64,000 nucleotides of DNA from an uncultured Chloroflexales bacterium (GCA_937902315.1 CALGUG010000029.1:97713-161712); one strand, 5' to 3'; shown: positions 46,169-57,850, counted from the first letter of the stretch. Translations and numbers: made by a program. Notes: generated by a model from the sequence alone, not told the origin.

Positions 46169-48544
46169 ATGTCTAACGAAATAGAAATCCGCTCTGGGCG
46201 ACGCTGGATTCGGGCAGATTTGCACATTCATACACCTGCTTCAGAAGACTATGCTGAGCCTCAACGCACCTATCTAGAGATTTTACAGGAAGCTGAGCGA
46301 CGTGGCTTAGAGTTGATAGCCTTCACCGATCACAACACGGTAAACGGCTATGATCAGATGCAGCGAGAGATTGAGTTTCTCAAGAAATTGGAGGCAGATA
46401 ACCGACTTACTGAGGAGGAGCAGGAGCGCTTAAATGAATATCGGCGTCTGCTCAGCACAATAACAGTTTTACCTGGCTTTGAGTTTACCTCTCATTATGG
46501 TGCACATGTTCTGGGTATCTTCTCGCCAGATCATCCGATTAGTCTAATTGAAGCTACATTATTACAACTTGGGGTACCGCCTGAATTATTGAAAAAAGGA
46601 ACGACAAGTATTGCGGATACGCGCCACGTAACAGAGGCCTACGATATTATTGCGCGAGCGGGAGGTTTGGTGATTGCGCCGCACGCGAATGGTCCAAATG
46701 GTGTGATAACAGAAACCCTACGTATGGGTACAAGCGGACAAGCTCGCATAGCGGCCACGCAAAGTGCTTCACTGCACGCTTTAGAATTCATTAATTTTTA
46801 TACTGATCACGAGAAGTTTACTTCACCAGGCTTTTACAATGGTAAGACCGAGCGTTATGAGCGTCGAATGTTTTGTATTCAGGGAAGTGATGCTCACCGT
46901 ATTCGACGCAGTGGCGATAGTGAAGGCGATGCGTTCCACCACCATGGAATCGGCGATCGGTACGTAGAGCTAAACCTGCCTGATAATACATTTGCTTCGC
47001 TTAAAGCGCTATTTACCAGTCAAGATTTCGATCGGGTTCGGGTTCCCAAACGCGACCAAAAACAGTGGGATCTCGATGCCTTGCGTTTTGGCGCCCAATC
47101 GGAGCGTCAGATCTTACGGGGTCTAGCTAACGAGGCTGAAGCCGCCGAACTGTGGCGCGATGTGGCTGCCCTAGCAAATAGTGGCGGCGGCGTTTTGATC
47201 ATTGGCAGCGCTACCCCCGACGGGCAAGGAATCGGTGCGATTTCGCGCCCCGACTTTGTCAGCGAAGGTTTACGGCGCAGCGTCCAAGAAGAACTAGATC
47301 CTCAACCCTATTTGTCATTAGAACTACTCAATTATGAAGGACGCGACGTCGTTCGTGTCGAAGTGAAGGTCTCCGATCCGCCTCCCTATGTGGGGCGCGA
47401 TGGTGTAGTCTACTTGCGATCAGGCACAACAACTGCCCCTGCCAATCGTAGTGAGCTCTTGCAACTATGCCGACGTGCTCTGGCCGAAGGTGCTTCGTCG
47501 CCTCTAGATAATGGTCAAGATCTCGAGTTGCCGTCGAGCGGTGTTGAGATCGTTTCTGCCCAGAAACGAGGCGGTACCTGGCTCTATGAAGTGCGCGACT
47601 TGCGTACGACCGTGGGGGTGACCCGTGACCGAGCACAAGGTCTTTGGGCTTATGCGATCGGGCGTCACGAAGATCTCCGCGAAGGGCGGATCGACCTACA
47701 GAGTCAAGTGCGTTGGCGTGGCCGCTTAGGAGTGTGGCGAGCCTATCGACAAGGCAATCGTACTAAGTATGACCTTGTTCATCGCGATGTCAACGGGGTT
47801 GTAAACCATATCTTCTATGGTGTGTCGGATTGGGGCCTAGGCAGCGGTTGGGCCGCACTGCTTGGTGAAAAGGGCGCCGAAGGCATTGAACAAGAGGGTC
47901 TGCCCTTTATTGAAACCGAAAACCTCCAAGAAGAAGAGATGAATGAGGTTGAGCAGAGCGCGCCCGAAACCAAAGAAGAGGCTCCAGCTACAGCCCAGAT
48001 CCCTTGGGGAGATCGCCGCTACCGTTGGCGCGGGAGGGGCGGTATTTGGCGTGTCTACGAAGACGAAAACAAAGTGACCCGTTTTGACGTAGCGATGCGC
48101 GATAAGGACGGCAACGGGTTTCAAAAATACCTAGCAGTTCCGCTCGAGAAGCTGACCGACACTTGGCTCTCTAACCTGATTCGTGTGCCGCGACCGCGTA
48201 CTGGCATCGAAGTTGTTTCGGCCAACATCGGAGAAGACAACGAGCGTCGTTTCGTCTTCCGCAATCTGCGCAACGGCGAAAGCAGCGGCCTACCGTGGCG
48301 TTTGCAAGATATTGAAACCGGTACGGTGCGCGAATATGCGGCTCGTATGTATATCCAAGATACGCCGCTCGACGACAGTACCGTGCGTTGGTGGGGCAAT
48401 ATTGGCTATATGCGCCCCATGCGCAGCCAAGTCGACTTGGTCTATCGTGACGAACACGGTGTCGACCACTTCTACTATGCTGCTCGCCGCGACGAACTAA
48501 CCGGCGAGTGGAAAGAGCTGCTTGAACAGTACGGCGAATTGTAA
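46169..48544 (+). CDS. PHP-domain / AlbA_2-like protein with triplicated C-terminal module
   Basis: A 791-residue protein. The PHP domain (about 12-290) keeps the metal ligands: His19-x-His21, Asp54-His55, Glu105, His113, His172 and Asp241-x-His243. It should be a metal-dependent phosphoesterase. A Schlafen AlbA_2-like domain follows (about 300-435; WRDVAALANSGGGVLIIGSA, then SGTTTAPANRSEL). The tail holds three copies of a 40-residue unit at 514-551, 617-655 and 738-772 with W-R-x-R/N-x-G and R-D-x-x-G cores. I do not recognise the unit. The 5' third is more AT-rich than the 3' part. Role in nucleic-acid or phage-related stress is inferred. Shine-Dalgarno GGAG. Confidence 0.82.
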   Translation: MSNEIEIRSGRRWIRADLHIHTPASEDYAEPQRTYLEILQEAERRGLELIAFTDHNTVNGYDQMQREIEFLKKLEADNRLTEEEQERLNEYRRLLSTITVLPGFEFTSHYGAHVLGIFSPDHPISLIEATLLQLGVPPELLKKGTTSIADTRHVTEAYDIIARAGGLVIAPHANGPNGVITETLRMGTSGQARIAATQSASLHALEFINFYTDHEKFTSPGFYNGKTERYERRMFCIQGSDAHRIRRSGDSEGDAFHHHGIGDRYVELNLPDNTFASLKALFTSQDFDRVRVPKRDQKQWDLDALRFGAQSERQILRGLANEAEAAELWRDVAALANSGGGVLIIGSATPDGQGIGAISRPDFVSEGLRRSVQEELDPQPYLSLELLNYEGRDVVRVEVKVSDPPPYVGRDGVVYLRSGTTTAPANRSELLQLCRRALAEGASSPLDNGQDLELPSSGVEIVSAQKRGGTWLYEVRDLRTTVGVTRDRAQGLWAYAIGRHEDLREGRIDLQSQVRWRGRLGVWRAYRQGNRTKYDLVHRDVNGVVNHIFYGVSDWGLGSGWAALLGEKGAEGIEQEGLPFIETENLQEEEMNEVEQSAPETKEEAPATAQIPWGDRRYRWRGRGGIWRVYEDENKVTRFDVAMRDKDGNGFQKYLAVPLEKLTDTWLSNLIRVPRPRTGIEVVSANIGEDNERRFVFRNLRNGESSGLPWRLQDIETGTVREYAARMYIQDTPLDDSTVRWWGNIGYMRPMRSQVDLVYRDEHGVDHFYYAARRDELTGEWKELLEQYGEL

Positions 48545-48578
48545 TCAACGCGCTAGACGCGATTGCTAAACTCTGTAA

Positions 48579-48635
48579 AAATGAGCGTTAAGAATAGCAG
48601 GCCCTACAACAGGCGAGCATTCTTAACGCTCATTT
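48579..48635 (+). terminator. perfect 17-bp hairpin after PHP gene
   Basis: AAATGAGCGTTAAGAAT (48579-48595) and ATTCTTAACGCTCATTT (48619-48635) with a 23-base loop, 34 bp after the stop. The stem ends in ATTT. It is probably a terminator. Confidence 0.7.
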
Positions 48636-48729
48636 GCATGTTCGTCCTCATTGTACAGTGGCTCTATCTCTGCTAGCAGCTCTCAAGATACTGTGCAATA
48701 GGTGGTATTTGCTTGCGCCTATAGCGCTT

Positions 48730-48905
48730 CCGCTTGCTTATTTTCGGCCCTTTGGCGGCGAGGTATACACCAAAAAGAGGCTGCTAGCGCGTCCGCCTAC
48801 GGCTACAAACGGGCAGCTTATCTGCCGCGACGAAGCCTTACCGTCTGCGCGAAGCGGCCCCCAAAACGGAACGGCGCAAACGGATGTTGTACAACCTTGG
48901 TTACT
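48730..48905 (+). repeat. family A repeat A12
   Basis: AAAAAGAGGCTGCTAGCGCG leads to the core GCGTCCGCCTACGGCTAC (48789-48806), then AAACGGGCAGCTTATC. The right half differs from other copies, which marks a separate subgroup with A3 (CCAAAACGGAACGGCGCAAA). Confidence 0.68.
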
Positions 48906-48931
48906 AACATACTTCCAAGATCAACTATGAA

Positions 48932-49038
48932 TACCAAATCCGCTTAACGACATAGCTTCTCGCAACGCAGGAAAACGAAAAACGGGACAAATGTTGCTCT
49001 GTCGAAAACAAAAAGCGCTAAGCTAATCGGATTTGGTA
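48932..49038 (+). repeat. family B repeat B5 (best-defined copy)
   Basis: Starts TACCAAATCCGCTTA (48932-48946) and ends TAATCGGATTTGGTA (49024-49038): inverted ends that match at 14 of 15 positions. The TA at each tip fits a TA target-site duplication. The element is 107 bp long and carries no ORF. It ends 25 bp before the kinase start at 49064. Confidence 0.85.
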
Positions 49039-49063
49039 AAAGATACAGATTGTGTGACTCAGA

Positions 49064-51379
<2,316 letters not shown>

Positions 51380-52619
51380 ACCGATCTCGGCGAAAAGGGC
51401 GCAGTGATCGCTGCTGCGGGGCGAACAATCGACATGGCTGTTCAGCGGTTGCAGGAAGCCACCTCGTGTCCAGACATAATCGAGGCGCACCATGGGCACC
51501 GGCAGGTGGAGATTGAGCGACTTCACGAAGGGACGATTCGGGAAGGTGAAACCGTAGCCCCAATTGGTAGAGGCATAGGCATCGGTCATTCGTTCGGCCA
51601 AAAGAGCGTAGATCGGGTCGCGATCAGGCGTGTTTAAGTCGCCAGCTATGATCAGGTTGCCTTGCAGTTGGTCGATCAATTCGATCAGGGCCAGCATGCT
51701 TGCATCGCGCAGAGAGATATCGTACTTATCGAGCAGCGGGAGATTCTTAATGACAGGAATGTTTCGCAGAGGCGTCTCGTGGTCGCGCACCAAGCTCATA
51801 ATGAAGTATGGGGGCTGAGAGTGGGCGTTTAAGAGCGTAATAACCTCTTGGCCATGCATGAACTGAACGGCTTGTATGCGCACTTTCGAACTGTTGATAC
51901 CCATATCTGTAAAAGGAATGCGGCTTAAAATCGCTTGGCCCGCAGCGCCATCGTGGGGTCGCAAGAGCTGGTATGGATAGCGCTCTCGTATCTCTGGATC
52001 TTCTTCAAAACCTTTTGCGACGCCTGGCGACACCTCTTGCATTACTATAAAATCGACGTCTAAGCTTTTGACATAAGCCAGCGTTTCTTCGCCTGTGCGG
52101 TTGGTGAAGAGCTGATTAAAGCTTACAATCTTCAGACTCTCTACGCTCTGCTGCTTGCTTTGGCTGGGCGGCAGAAAGTAGCCGCTGAATTGGGCCAGAT
52201 AGAGCACGGCGATCAGGACGCTTGCGATCACGAACTCTTTTTTGCGCTTGAAGAGTGTGAAGATAAAGACGAATGGGGCCAGCAGAAAGAAGTTTGGTGC
52301 TAGCACATACGACATGGCGATCCACCAAGTGCCTTGGGGTGCGATCAGCCAAGCCAGCGACATGATCACTAAAAAGGCAGTGTAAAGCAAGACCAACAGG
52401 CGGCAGATCTGGTAGAGACTGTTGGCAAGGCGTAAAGGTAGCGATAACTTCTCAGTCATTGGAGCTTCTTCCTTGGTTAGATGCTGGTTAAGATGCTAGC
52501 GAGGCTGTTCTATCGTTCTCGCGAGGTGAGCGCCGAGCGTGCGCTGTGAAGCCTCTTGATGAGAATAAGATCATTTTAAGCATATCAAATATCAATAACA
52601 ATGGCATAGAGCCATTGGC

Positions 52620-52700
52620 TCATGCGAAGTCTGCTTGATCACTTTGTTTTGTTTTTGGCCTTCGTAGAGCAGAATATTCTTTTGTTGGGGCAGATTAAGA
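52620..52700 (-). repeat. family B repeat B6
   Basis: CGAAGTCTGCTTGATCACTT, then TTTTTGGCCTTCGTAGAGCA, inverted. The 52460-52857 gap otherwise contains no supported gene; the frame 52727-52957 is spurious. Confidence 0.6.
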
Positions 52701-52857
52701 GAGCGCCATTGCTGCAAGGCAAATGCTTAGGGGGCGGCTTTGGTGTAATACCGCAGCGTTGAGGATTGTCTCCACAAGAAGCTAGGCGCACTTTCGATCA
52801 GCAAAAGGCGCAGCTTCTTGGCAGAGATCGGTCTAAATTGATGTGCAAGGCCGTTGC

Positions 52858-53373
52858 TTAGCGACTGCTGAGCAGATTGAGATAACCGGCCAAGCAGCCG
52901 TCGAACGGCATCATGTTGAATTGCACCATTCGCTCGACTTCGGCGACTGCGCTCCAAGCTAAGGTCTCGACATCGTTGGGGTAGCGCAGCGTCTGTTTGT
53001 TGGCCTCGAACTCGGCCACATCCATCAATTGGGTGCGACCGCTGTCGTCGATCAACAGATCAAGGTCGAGATCGATAAAGCGCAACACGTTGCCATCGAG
53101 GCGAGGTGGCAACACGATGTTGCAGTAATACCTTTGGAAGCCCATCGATGGCGTGAAGTCGGCAACGACATAGTAAGGACGCTTGAGCCATACATACCCG
53201 ATCGAAATGTGGTCGACCTGAAACGCGGTGCCAGTGCGCGGCAATTGCATCGAGGTGCCTACAGGAGTATGCCACACGAGCCAATCATCGCCCCAGTCTA
53301 CAAGCTCGGCCCGGCATTGATAGATTTGAGTGCCGTCATACTTCTGATTGTAAATATCTATCCAGCGCATCAT
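52858..53373 (-). CDS. DUF402 family protein
   Basis: A 171-residue protein of the DUF402 beta-barrel family: MMRWIDIYNQKYDGTQIYQ, then RAELVDWGDDWLVWHTPVG, YYCNIVLPPRLDG and the acidic FIDLDLDLLIDDSG block that follows the usual pattern of metal-binding members. The open frame starts at 53478, but a TATAAT at 53451-53446 on this strand and the domain boundary favour 53373. The Shine-Dalgarno is weak for both. It is a single gene. Function is unknown; FomD-like phosphohydrolase activity is one possibility. Confidence 0.75.
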   Translation of the reverse strand: MMRWIDIYNQKYDGTQIYQCRAELVDWGDDWLVWHTPVGTSMQLPRTGTAFQVDHISIGYVWLKRPYYVVADFTPSMGFQRYYCNIVLPPRLDGNVLRFIDLDLDLLIDDSGRTQLMDVAEFEANKQTLRYPNDVETLAWSAVAEVERMVQFNMMPFDGCLAGYLNLLSSR

Positions 53374-53539
53374 ATCACCATACTCATCAGGGTGACGCAC
53401 ACAAGTATACGTCGCGTGGGCTTTTGGAGAGGTCTCATTTCTCAAATTATATTCTACCGCACAAGTCTGGCTTCGCAAAGTAATCTAGGCTACAAGCTGC
53501 CTTGGACTCGCTTGTTTGAAACGATAACAAAGCCATTTG

Positions 53540-53690
53540 TATGTTGGTGTTTGGGGGGCGGCTTCTCTACACAGCCAAATACACCCTCGGGTTGCGGGCG
53601 GGCTGTTGGTAGCCGTAGGCGGACGCGCTAGGGACCTTCTTTGGGCTAGCGACCGAGCCGCCAGAGCCTTGGTCTGATTGCGCAGACAAG
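53540..53690 (-). repeat. family A repeat A13
   Basis: GGGCGGCTTCTCTACACAGC, GGGCGGGCTGTTGGTAG, core GTAGCCGTAGGCGGACGCGC (53609-53628), TAGGGACCTTCTTTGGG and GAGCCGCCAGAGCCTTGG. A well-preserved copy. It lies in the 53374-53838 gap between leftward DUF402 and rightward yggS. Confidence 0.78.
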
Positions 53691-53838
53691 CGATGCGAGT
53701 AGTCGCTTCTAGGGGCGCTTTGAGAAGTCTTCGACAGGAAACCCAAATGCTCTGGCTATAATAGTCATGCAGGACTCGTGATTCTAGTGATATAAGGAGG
53801 AGGATCGCTTGGGGAAGCTCTAAGCGATCAGTAACGAT

Positions 53839-54576
53839 ATGACAAGTATGATTGCAGAGCGAGTCGCAGAGGTGCAAGGCCGCATTGCCGAAGCTGCCAA
53901 ACGGGCAGGCCGCCAGCCGAGTGACGTGAGCTTGATCGCCGTGACCAAAACCCACCCCGCCGAGCTAGTCGCCGAGGCCTTCGCTGCCGGGCTGCGCGAT
54001 ATGGGCGAGAATCGTGTGCAAGAGGCGCTCGAAAAGATCACGCAGCTAGCGGAGCTGCGCTCGCAGATGCGCTGGCATTTGATCGGTCATTTGCAGCGTA
54101 ATAAAGCCAAGCCCGCCGTCGCCAACTTCGATCTGATTCATTCGGTCGATAGTTTGCGTTTGGCCCAAACCCTGCAACAGCAGATGGCCAATAACCCCGA
54201 GCCGCGCCACGCTCGTCTGCCCATTCTGTTGCAGATTAACGTGAGCGGCGAAGAGAGCAAAGAAGGTTTTGAGCTGTTTGGCGGCCTGAAATCGCCTCAG
54301 TTCTCGGCCTTTTTAAGCGAGCTTGAAAGCATTTTGCAGCTGCACCTGCTCGATGTGCGGGGCTTGATGACGATCGCTCCCTGGAGCAGCAGCGCTGAGG
54401 AGGCGCGACCGGTCTTCGCATGCCTGCGCGAACTGCGCGATGAGCTGCAGCGGCGTTATCCCGAGCAGAGCTGGGCCGAGCTGTCGATGGGTATGACCAA
54501 CGACTTCGAAGTGGCGATCGAAGAAGGTGCCAGCTTGGTGCGGGTTGGGCGCGCCTTGTTTGGAGAGCGTGCCTAG
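53839..54576 (+). CDS. yggS: YggS-family PLP-binding protein
   Basis: A 245-residue type III alanine-racemase-fold protein. The PLP lysine is Lys37 in LIAVTKTHPAELV. MGENRVQEALEKI, WHLIGHLQRNKAKPAV, IHSVDSLRLAQTL and ELSMGMTNDFEVAIEEGASL match the family. It helps pyridoxal phosphate homeostasis and is not an active racemase. The only strong ribosome site, AAGGAGGAGGATCGC near 53798, ends 28 bases before the ATG and in front of a TTG that gives only four codons, so the true leader structure is unclear. No division genes adjoin it, unlike in many genomes. Confidence 0.9.
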   Translation: MTSMIAERVAEVQGRIAEAAKRAGRQPSDVSLIAVTKTHPAELVAEAFAAGLRDMGENRVQEALEKITQLAELRSQMRWHLIGHLQRNKAKPAVANFDLIHSVDSLRLAQTLQQQMANNPEPRHARLPILLQINVSGEESKEGFELFGGLKSPQFSAFLSELESILQLHLLDVRGLMTIAPWSSSAEEARPVFACLRELRDELQRRYPEQSWAELSMGMTNDFEVAIEEGASLVRVGRALFGERA

Positions 54577-54662
54577 CTTTATCGTCCTAGGCAGGCTAGC
54601 TGAGCTTAGGCTCTTGCTCCTAGGACCCTATAGGACTAAGAGGAAGTACTTCCGTTTATATG

Positions 54663-54716
54663 GGGTGATAGGCTCGTCATGACCTCTAGCAGGTCGCTGA
54701 GCTGTCACCCTTTTTT
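54663..54716 (+). terminator. intrinsic terminator after yggS
   Basis: GGGTGATAGGCTC (from 54663) pairs with GAGCTGTCACCC (54699-54710) with one bulge and one G-U pair, followed by TTTTTT. An inner GACCT/AGGTC hairpin sits in the loop. It is about 87 bp past the stop. The region 54720-55200 that follows is AT-rich and has no ORF. Confidence 0.8.
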
Positions 54717-55201
54717 GATGCAGCTGCGTTTAATTATTGGCTGCTGATGGAAAAACGTGTACGATCAATTACAGAAGCGAGATGATGGCTTCCAAAGCGA
54801 TAGAAAATGGATCGATCGTAATTTAGGTTGAGGATAAGTCGAGGATTTTCGAGTTAAATCGCATGTTATTCATTTTAAAAATGTTAAAATTTGTAGATAA
54901 TCTGTTAAAATATTCTCTGCTGAGGATCATATTCTTAAACGGAGAAATGCGGATTAAGATCTACAATATTTAAGAAATTAGTCTAGTTTTTAATTAGTAC
55001 CCTTGGTTTTTGTGAAAAAGTGCATTATCTGTGGTAACATGTACATCGTTAAACAAAACCACGACTTCCATGTAACGATCCACGTTTGATCGTTCTAGAG
55101 CTGTACATACTGTTACGGCTAGGTTAGCTATGCCTTCCAAGTTCGCAGGCAGCTAACCTCTATGCAACACGACATTACACTAGGGTAAGGATAGTTGGAT
55201 A

Positions 55202-55849
55202 ATGGTTTGGGATAGACGCCTGACGCGGCGTAGCCTGTTGGGCTTCGCGCCGCTCGCCATAGGGCTACCCCTGTTCGGTAGCAGAGCGATTCGAGAGATC
55301 CAGCAACAGAAAGCGCTCCCCGGTACGACGATTTCTGGCGATGAGTATAGAATGGCTCAGCTCGTAAACCTGTATCGAGCCGAATATCAGCTTCCTGAGG
55401 TCCCATTGTCGACCTCGTTGACCGAGGTTGCCCAATTACATGTGCGCGATCTCGCGAACTACGATGTGGTGAGTCAGACCGATCAGCGTGGTTTGGCTTG
55501 CAGTTTACATAGCTGGAGCACGAACGGGGAATGGACGCCCGTATGTTATACACGCGATAACGCCTATGCTGAGCAGATGTGGAATAAACCATACGAGATC
55601 ACGCATGGCATCTATAGCGGATACGGCTTTGAGATCGCTATGGGAGCCAAAAATGGCTACGTAGCTCGGCCCGATGCCGCTGTTGAGGCTTGGAAGAACA
55701 GTCCTTTACATAACGCTGTGATGATCAATAGCGATAGTTGGGCTGCTTTGACTTGGCGCGCTATGGGGGTAGGCATCTACCAAGGTTATGCAGTGGTGTG
55801 GTTTGGTGAGCAGACCGATCCACAAGGCGCGCCTCAGGTTGTGAATTAG
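55202..55849 (+). CDS. Tat-exported CAP/SCP-domain protein
   Basis: A 215-residue secreted protein. Its N-terminus LTRRSLLGFAPLAIGLPLFG is a twin-arginine signal (RRSLLG plus hydrophobic core). The rest is a CAP (SCP/PR1-like) domain: LVNLYRAEYQLPEVPLSTSL, AQLHVRDLAN, SLHSWSTNGEW, AWKNSPLHNAVMI and GVGIYQGYAVVWFGEQTD. Candidate active-site histidines are present. It is paralogous to the protein at 56337, about 500 bp downstream. The Tat signal implies folding before export, perhaps with a metal. Role unknown. Confidence 0.85.
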   Translation: MVWDRRLTRRSLLGFAPLAIGLPLFGSRAIREIQQQKALPGTTISGDEYRMAQLVNLYRAEYQLPEVPLSTSLTEVAQLHVRDLANYDVVSQTDQRGLACSLHSWSTNGEWTPVCYTRDNAYAEQMWNKPYEITHGIYSGYGFEIAMGAKNGYVARPDAAVEAWKNSPLHNAVMINSDSWAALTWRAMGVGIYQGYAVVWFGEQTDPQGAPQVVN

Positions 55850-55874
55850 TTTCGCTTCTCGCTCAGTGCTTTTG

Positions 55875-55907
55875 AGATGGCTCCTTGCCAAAGGGGCCAT
55901 CTTTTTT
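55875..55907 (+). terminator. intrinsic terminator of first CAP gene
   Basis: AGATGGCTCC (55875-55884) pairs with GGGGCCATCT (55893-55902) with one G-U pair and an 8-base loop, followed by TTTTT. Its T-run ends at the stop codon of the convergent gene. Confidence 0.82.
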
Positions 55908-56151
55908 AGTTTGTGGGCAGTGTTTCAGGGGCAGTTTCGGGTATGGGTTCAGGCACACGCTCTTGTTCAATCAGCTCGCTGTTTTCGAAGCTTTGTGGCG
56001 CATAGAGGTCGATATGACCGCAGGCGATGCAGACTTGGGCCGAGATCGGAAGGGGTGGACTACCGGCTGGGCCTGTCACCATAATATCGCCCATCGGGCT
56101 GAGCAGCGCTGCGGTGCGAGTCTCGTTGTTGCATTTTGAACACATAATCAT
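55906..56151 (-). CDS. small zinc-ribbon protein
   Basis: An 81-residue protein with CSKC (about 4-7) and CIAC (about 41-44), the four cysteines of a zinc ribbon, then an acidic Pro/Glu-rich tail (PEPIPETAPETLPTN). AAAGGA lies eight bases before the ATG. It lies between the two CAP-protein genes on the opposite strand. No function can be assigned. Confidence 0.68.
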   Translation of the reverse strand: MIMCSKCNNETRTAALLSPMGDIMVTGPAGSPPLPISAQVCIACGHIDLYAPQSFENSELIEQERVPEPIPETAPETLPTN

Positions 56152-56235
56152 AGCAGAAATCCTTTTTGGCTAAGGTGTCCTATAAAACAGCCGCAAGTTA
56201 TGTGCCACTATGAGTCGTTTGTTATTAACCGCTTT

Positions 56236-56263
56236 TTGAGAATAGGCAAAATCAGCTTATACT
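56236..56263 (+). promoter_or_regulatory. promoter of second CAP gene
   Basis: TTGAGA (56236-56241) and TATACT (56258-56263) separated by 16 bases, about 75 bp before the ATG at 56337. Confidence 0.6.
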
Positions 56264-56336
56264 GATACTATAACCGTTCGCGGTGAAAGGCATGCTATAG
56301 GAAAATCGTCACAACTACATTACTTAGGAGGAGCTT

Positions 56337-57035
56337 ATGGCTGGGAGACGTAGTCTAAGTCGTCGTTCGTTTTTGCAAATGACTATGTTAGGATTAGGGG
56401 CAAGCCTTATTCCGAAGACAAGCGCTCAAGCAGCGTTTATCGATCATCCAACAGCAGGCTCGTTTATCACCGAGGCTGAGTTCCAGCTAGCTCAGCTTAT
56501 TAACCAATACCGCGCCGAACATGGCCTTCCAGCCATTCCCCTTTCGAAATCTCTCACAACCGTTGCCCAATTGCATGTACTCGATTTAATGATCTTTGCT
56601 CCCGATGATGGCGTTGATAGCCGTGGTATGGACTGTAATATGCATAGCTGGTCTAATCATGGGCAATGGAGCGGTGTCTGTTATACCAGAGATCATCGCT
56701 ATGCTGCTGGTATGTGGGATAAACCCAAAGAGATCACTGGCGGGGTATATGATTCGCCCGGCTATGAGATCGCCTATAAAATTTTTGGCCCAAAATCTGT
56801 CGCTCAGCCTGCTCAGGTTTTAGTCGAATGGAAAAAGAGCGAAGGTCATAACAATGTGATATTGAACCGAGAAAGTTGGGAACCAGTGACTTGGCATGCT
56901 ATGGGCGTTGGTATTTGTGGCAACTATGCTTCGGTCTGGTTTGGCGAAATCCCCGACCCCTTGGGTTCTATTGAGTTGTATGTTGCGCCCGGTCTTCAAA
57001 ATAATCGGGTCTTTTTGCCCACTGTACGGCGCTAA
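56337..57035 (+). CDS. Tat-exported CAP/SCP-domain protein
   Basis: A 232-residue protein like its neighbour at 55202. The twin-arginine signal reads SRRSFLQMTMLGLGASLIP, close to the S-R-R-x-F-L-K consensus. The CAP domain has LINQYRAEHGLPAIPLSKSL, VAQLHVLDLM, NMHSWSNHGQWSGVCYTRDH and GVGICGNYASVWFGEIPDP. GGAGGAG lies before the ATG. It is the second of two tandem paralogues with the zinc-ribbon gene between them. Sequence difference is substantial, so the duplication is old. Confidence 0.87.
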   Translation: MAGRRSLSRRSFLQMTMLGLGASLIPKTSAQAAFIDHPTAGSFITEAEFQLAQLINQYRAEHGLPAIPLSKSLTTVAQLHVLDLMIFAPDDGVDSRGMDCNMHSWSNHGQWSGVCYTRDHRYAAGMWDKPKEITGGVYDSPGYEIAYKIFGPKSVAQPAQVLVEWKKSEGHNNVILNRESWEPVTWHAMGVGICGNYASVWFGEIPDPLGSIELYVAPGLQNNRVFLPTVRR

Positions 57036-57184
57036 ACTTCAGCTGAGCTAACTCGATCATTGTCTATGGTAGATGTGCTTTTGTGATATGTCCAGATCAA
57101 AGTGCATGCTGAGCTTGCTTATTTGTACGGTTTCTAAACAAGTTGATGCTCTCTATCTCACCTGTTTGATAAGAGGAGTTTTGT

Positions 57185-57356
57185 ACAAATATACGAAACT
57201 TCTCTTATTCTTTTTGGCCTTCGTTATGCCGAACTTATAGCAAATCCGTTTAAAGATGTGCATGCTCTTCGCTCAGAAAAACGAAAAGCCGGGAAAGATC
57301 TAGTCACGTTCCGCTCTGCCGAAGGCCAAAGAGAACCTAATCAACCAGATTTGGTA
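57185..57356. repeat. two family B copies in opposite orientation (B7 and B8)
   Basis: An inverted partial copy (57185-57237, TTTTTGGCCTTCGTTATGCC) meets a direct copy (57238-57356). The direct copy starts TAGCAAATCCGTTTAAA, contains CCGCTCTGCCGAAGGCC and ends CCAGATTTGGTA with TA. Confidence 0.75.
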
Positions 57357-57429
57357 TTACTGCTTTTGTTGAACGAACTTGCGAATGACTTTCCCTATTG
57401 AATATGGCTTGTAAAGGCAAACTAGATCT

Positions 57430-57780
57430 GCTTGATAACTTTAGTATTTTGGCGGCTTGGGCTTTAGCCCAAAGAAGGTCATTACCGCGTCCGCCTACGG
57501 CTACCAGAGCGGCTTGCCAGCCCTCATCCCCAGCCCTTCTCCCGCATTGCGGGAGCTATATATTAGCCACAAATCTCCATAAGGTCAGCGTTATCTGCCC
57601 TCACCCCCCGGTCCCCTCTCCCGCACTGCGGGCGAGGGGGTGAATGCACCCCGTTCTGTGCTCTCAGGATACTCCCGCGATGCTATGCGAACGATCGCCT
57701 TTTGCTGCCGACACGACTTTTGGCTAATGCATAGGTGCGGGAGAAGGGGGCGAGGCCCGCTTACAGATATGTATTCTTGC
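57430..57780 (+). repeat. family A repeat A14, long (C) variant
   Basis: Core CGCGTCCGCCTACGGCTAC (57486-57504) followed by the same long segment as near 12.5 kb (CCCTTCTCCCGCATTGCGGG, then the CTCACCCCCC hairpin block and CGAACGATCGCCTTTTGC). It lies downstream of the second CAP gene. Confidence 0.78.
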
Positions 57781-57800
57781 AAGGTGGAGAAGCAAAAACC

Positions 57801-57850
57801 GAGAAAAGAGTTGAGTGAGATCTCGCGCCACAGCGCGAGATCTCACTCAA
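57801..57850 (-). terminator. perfect 18-bp hairpin after Gfo/Idh/MocA gene
   Basis: TTGAGTGAGATCTCGCGC (57811-57828), 4-base loop, exact complement to 57850. On the minus strand it is followed by CTCTTTTCTC. It is about 60 bp past the stop at 57910 of the leftward dehydrogenase. Confidence 0.72.

Noticed and set aside
53798..53825. A short leader peptide after a strong ribosome site upstream of yggS
   Set aside because: TTG after AAGGAGGAGGATCGC gives only four codons before TAA. Interesting, but too short to claim as a gene.
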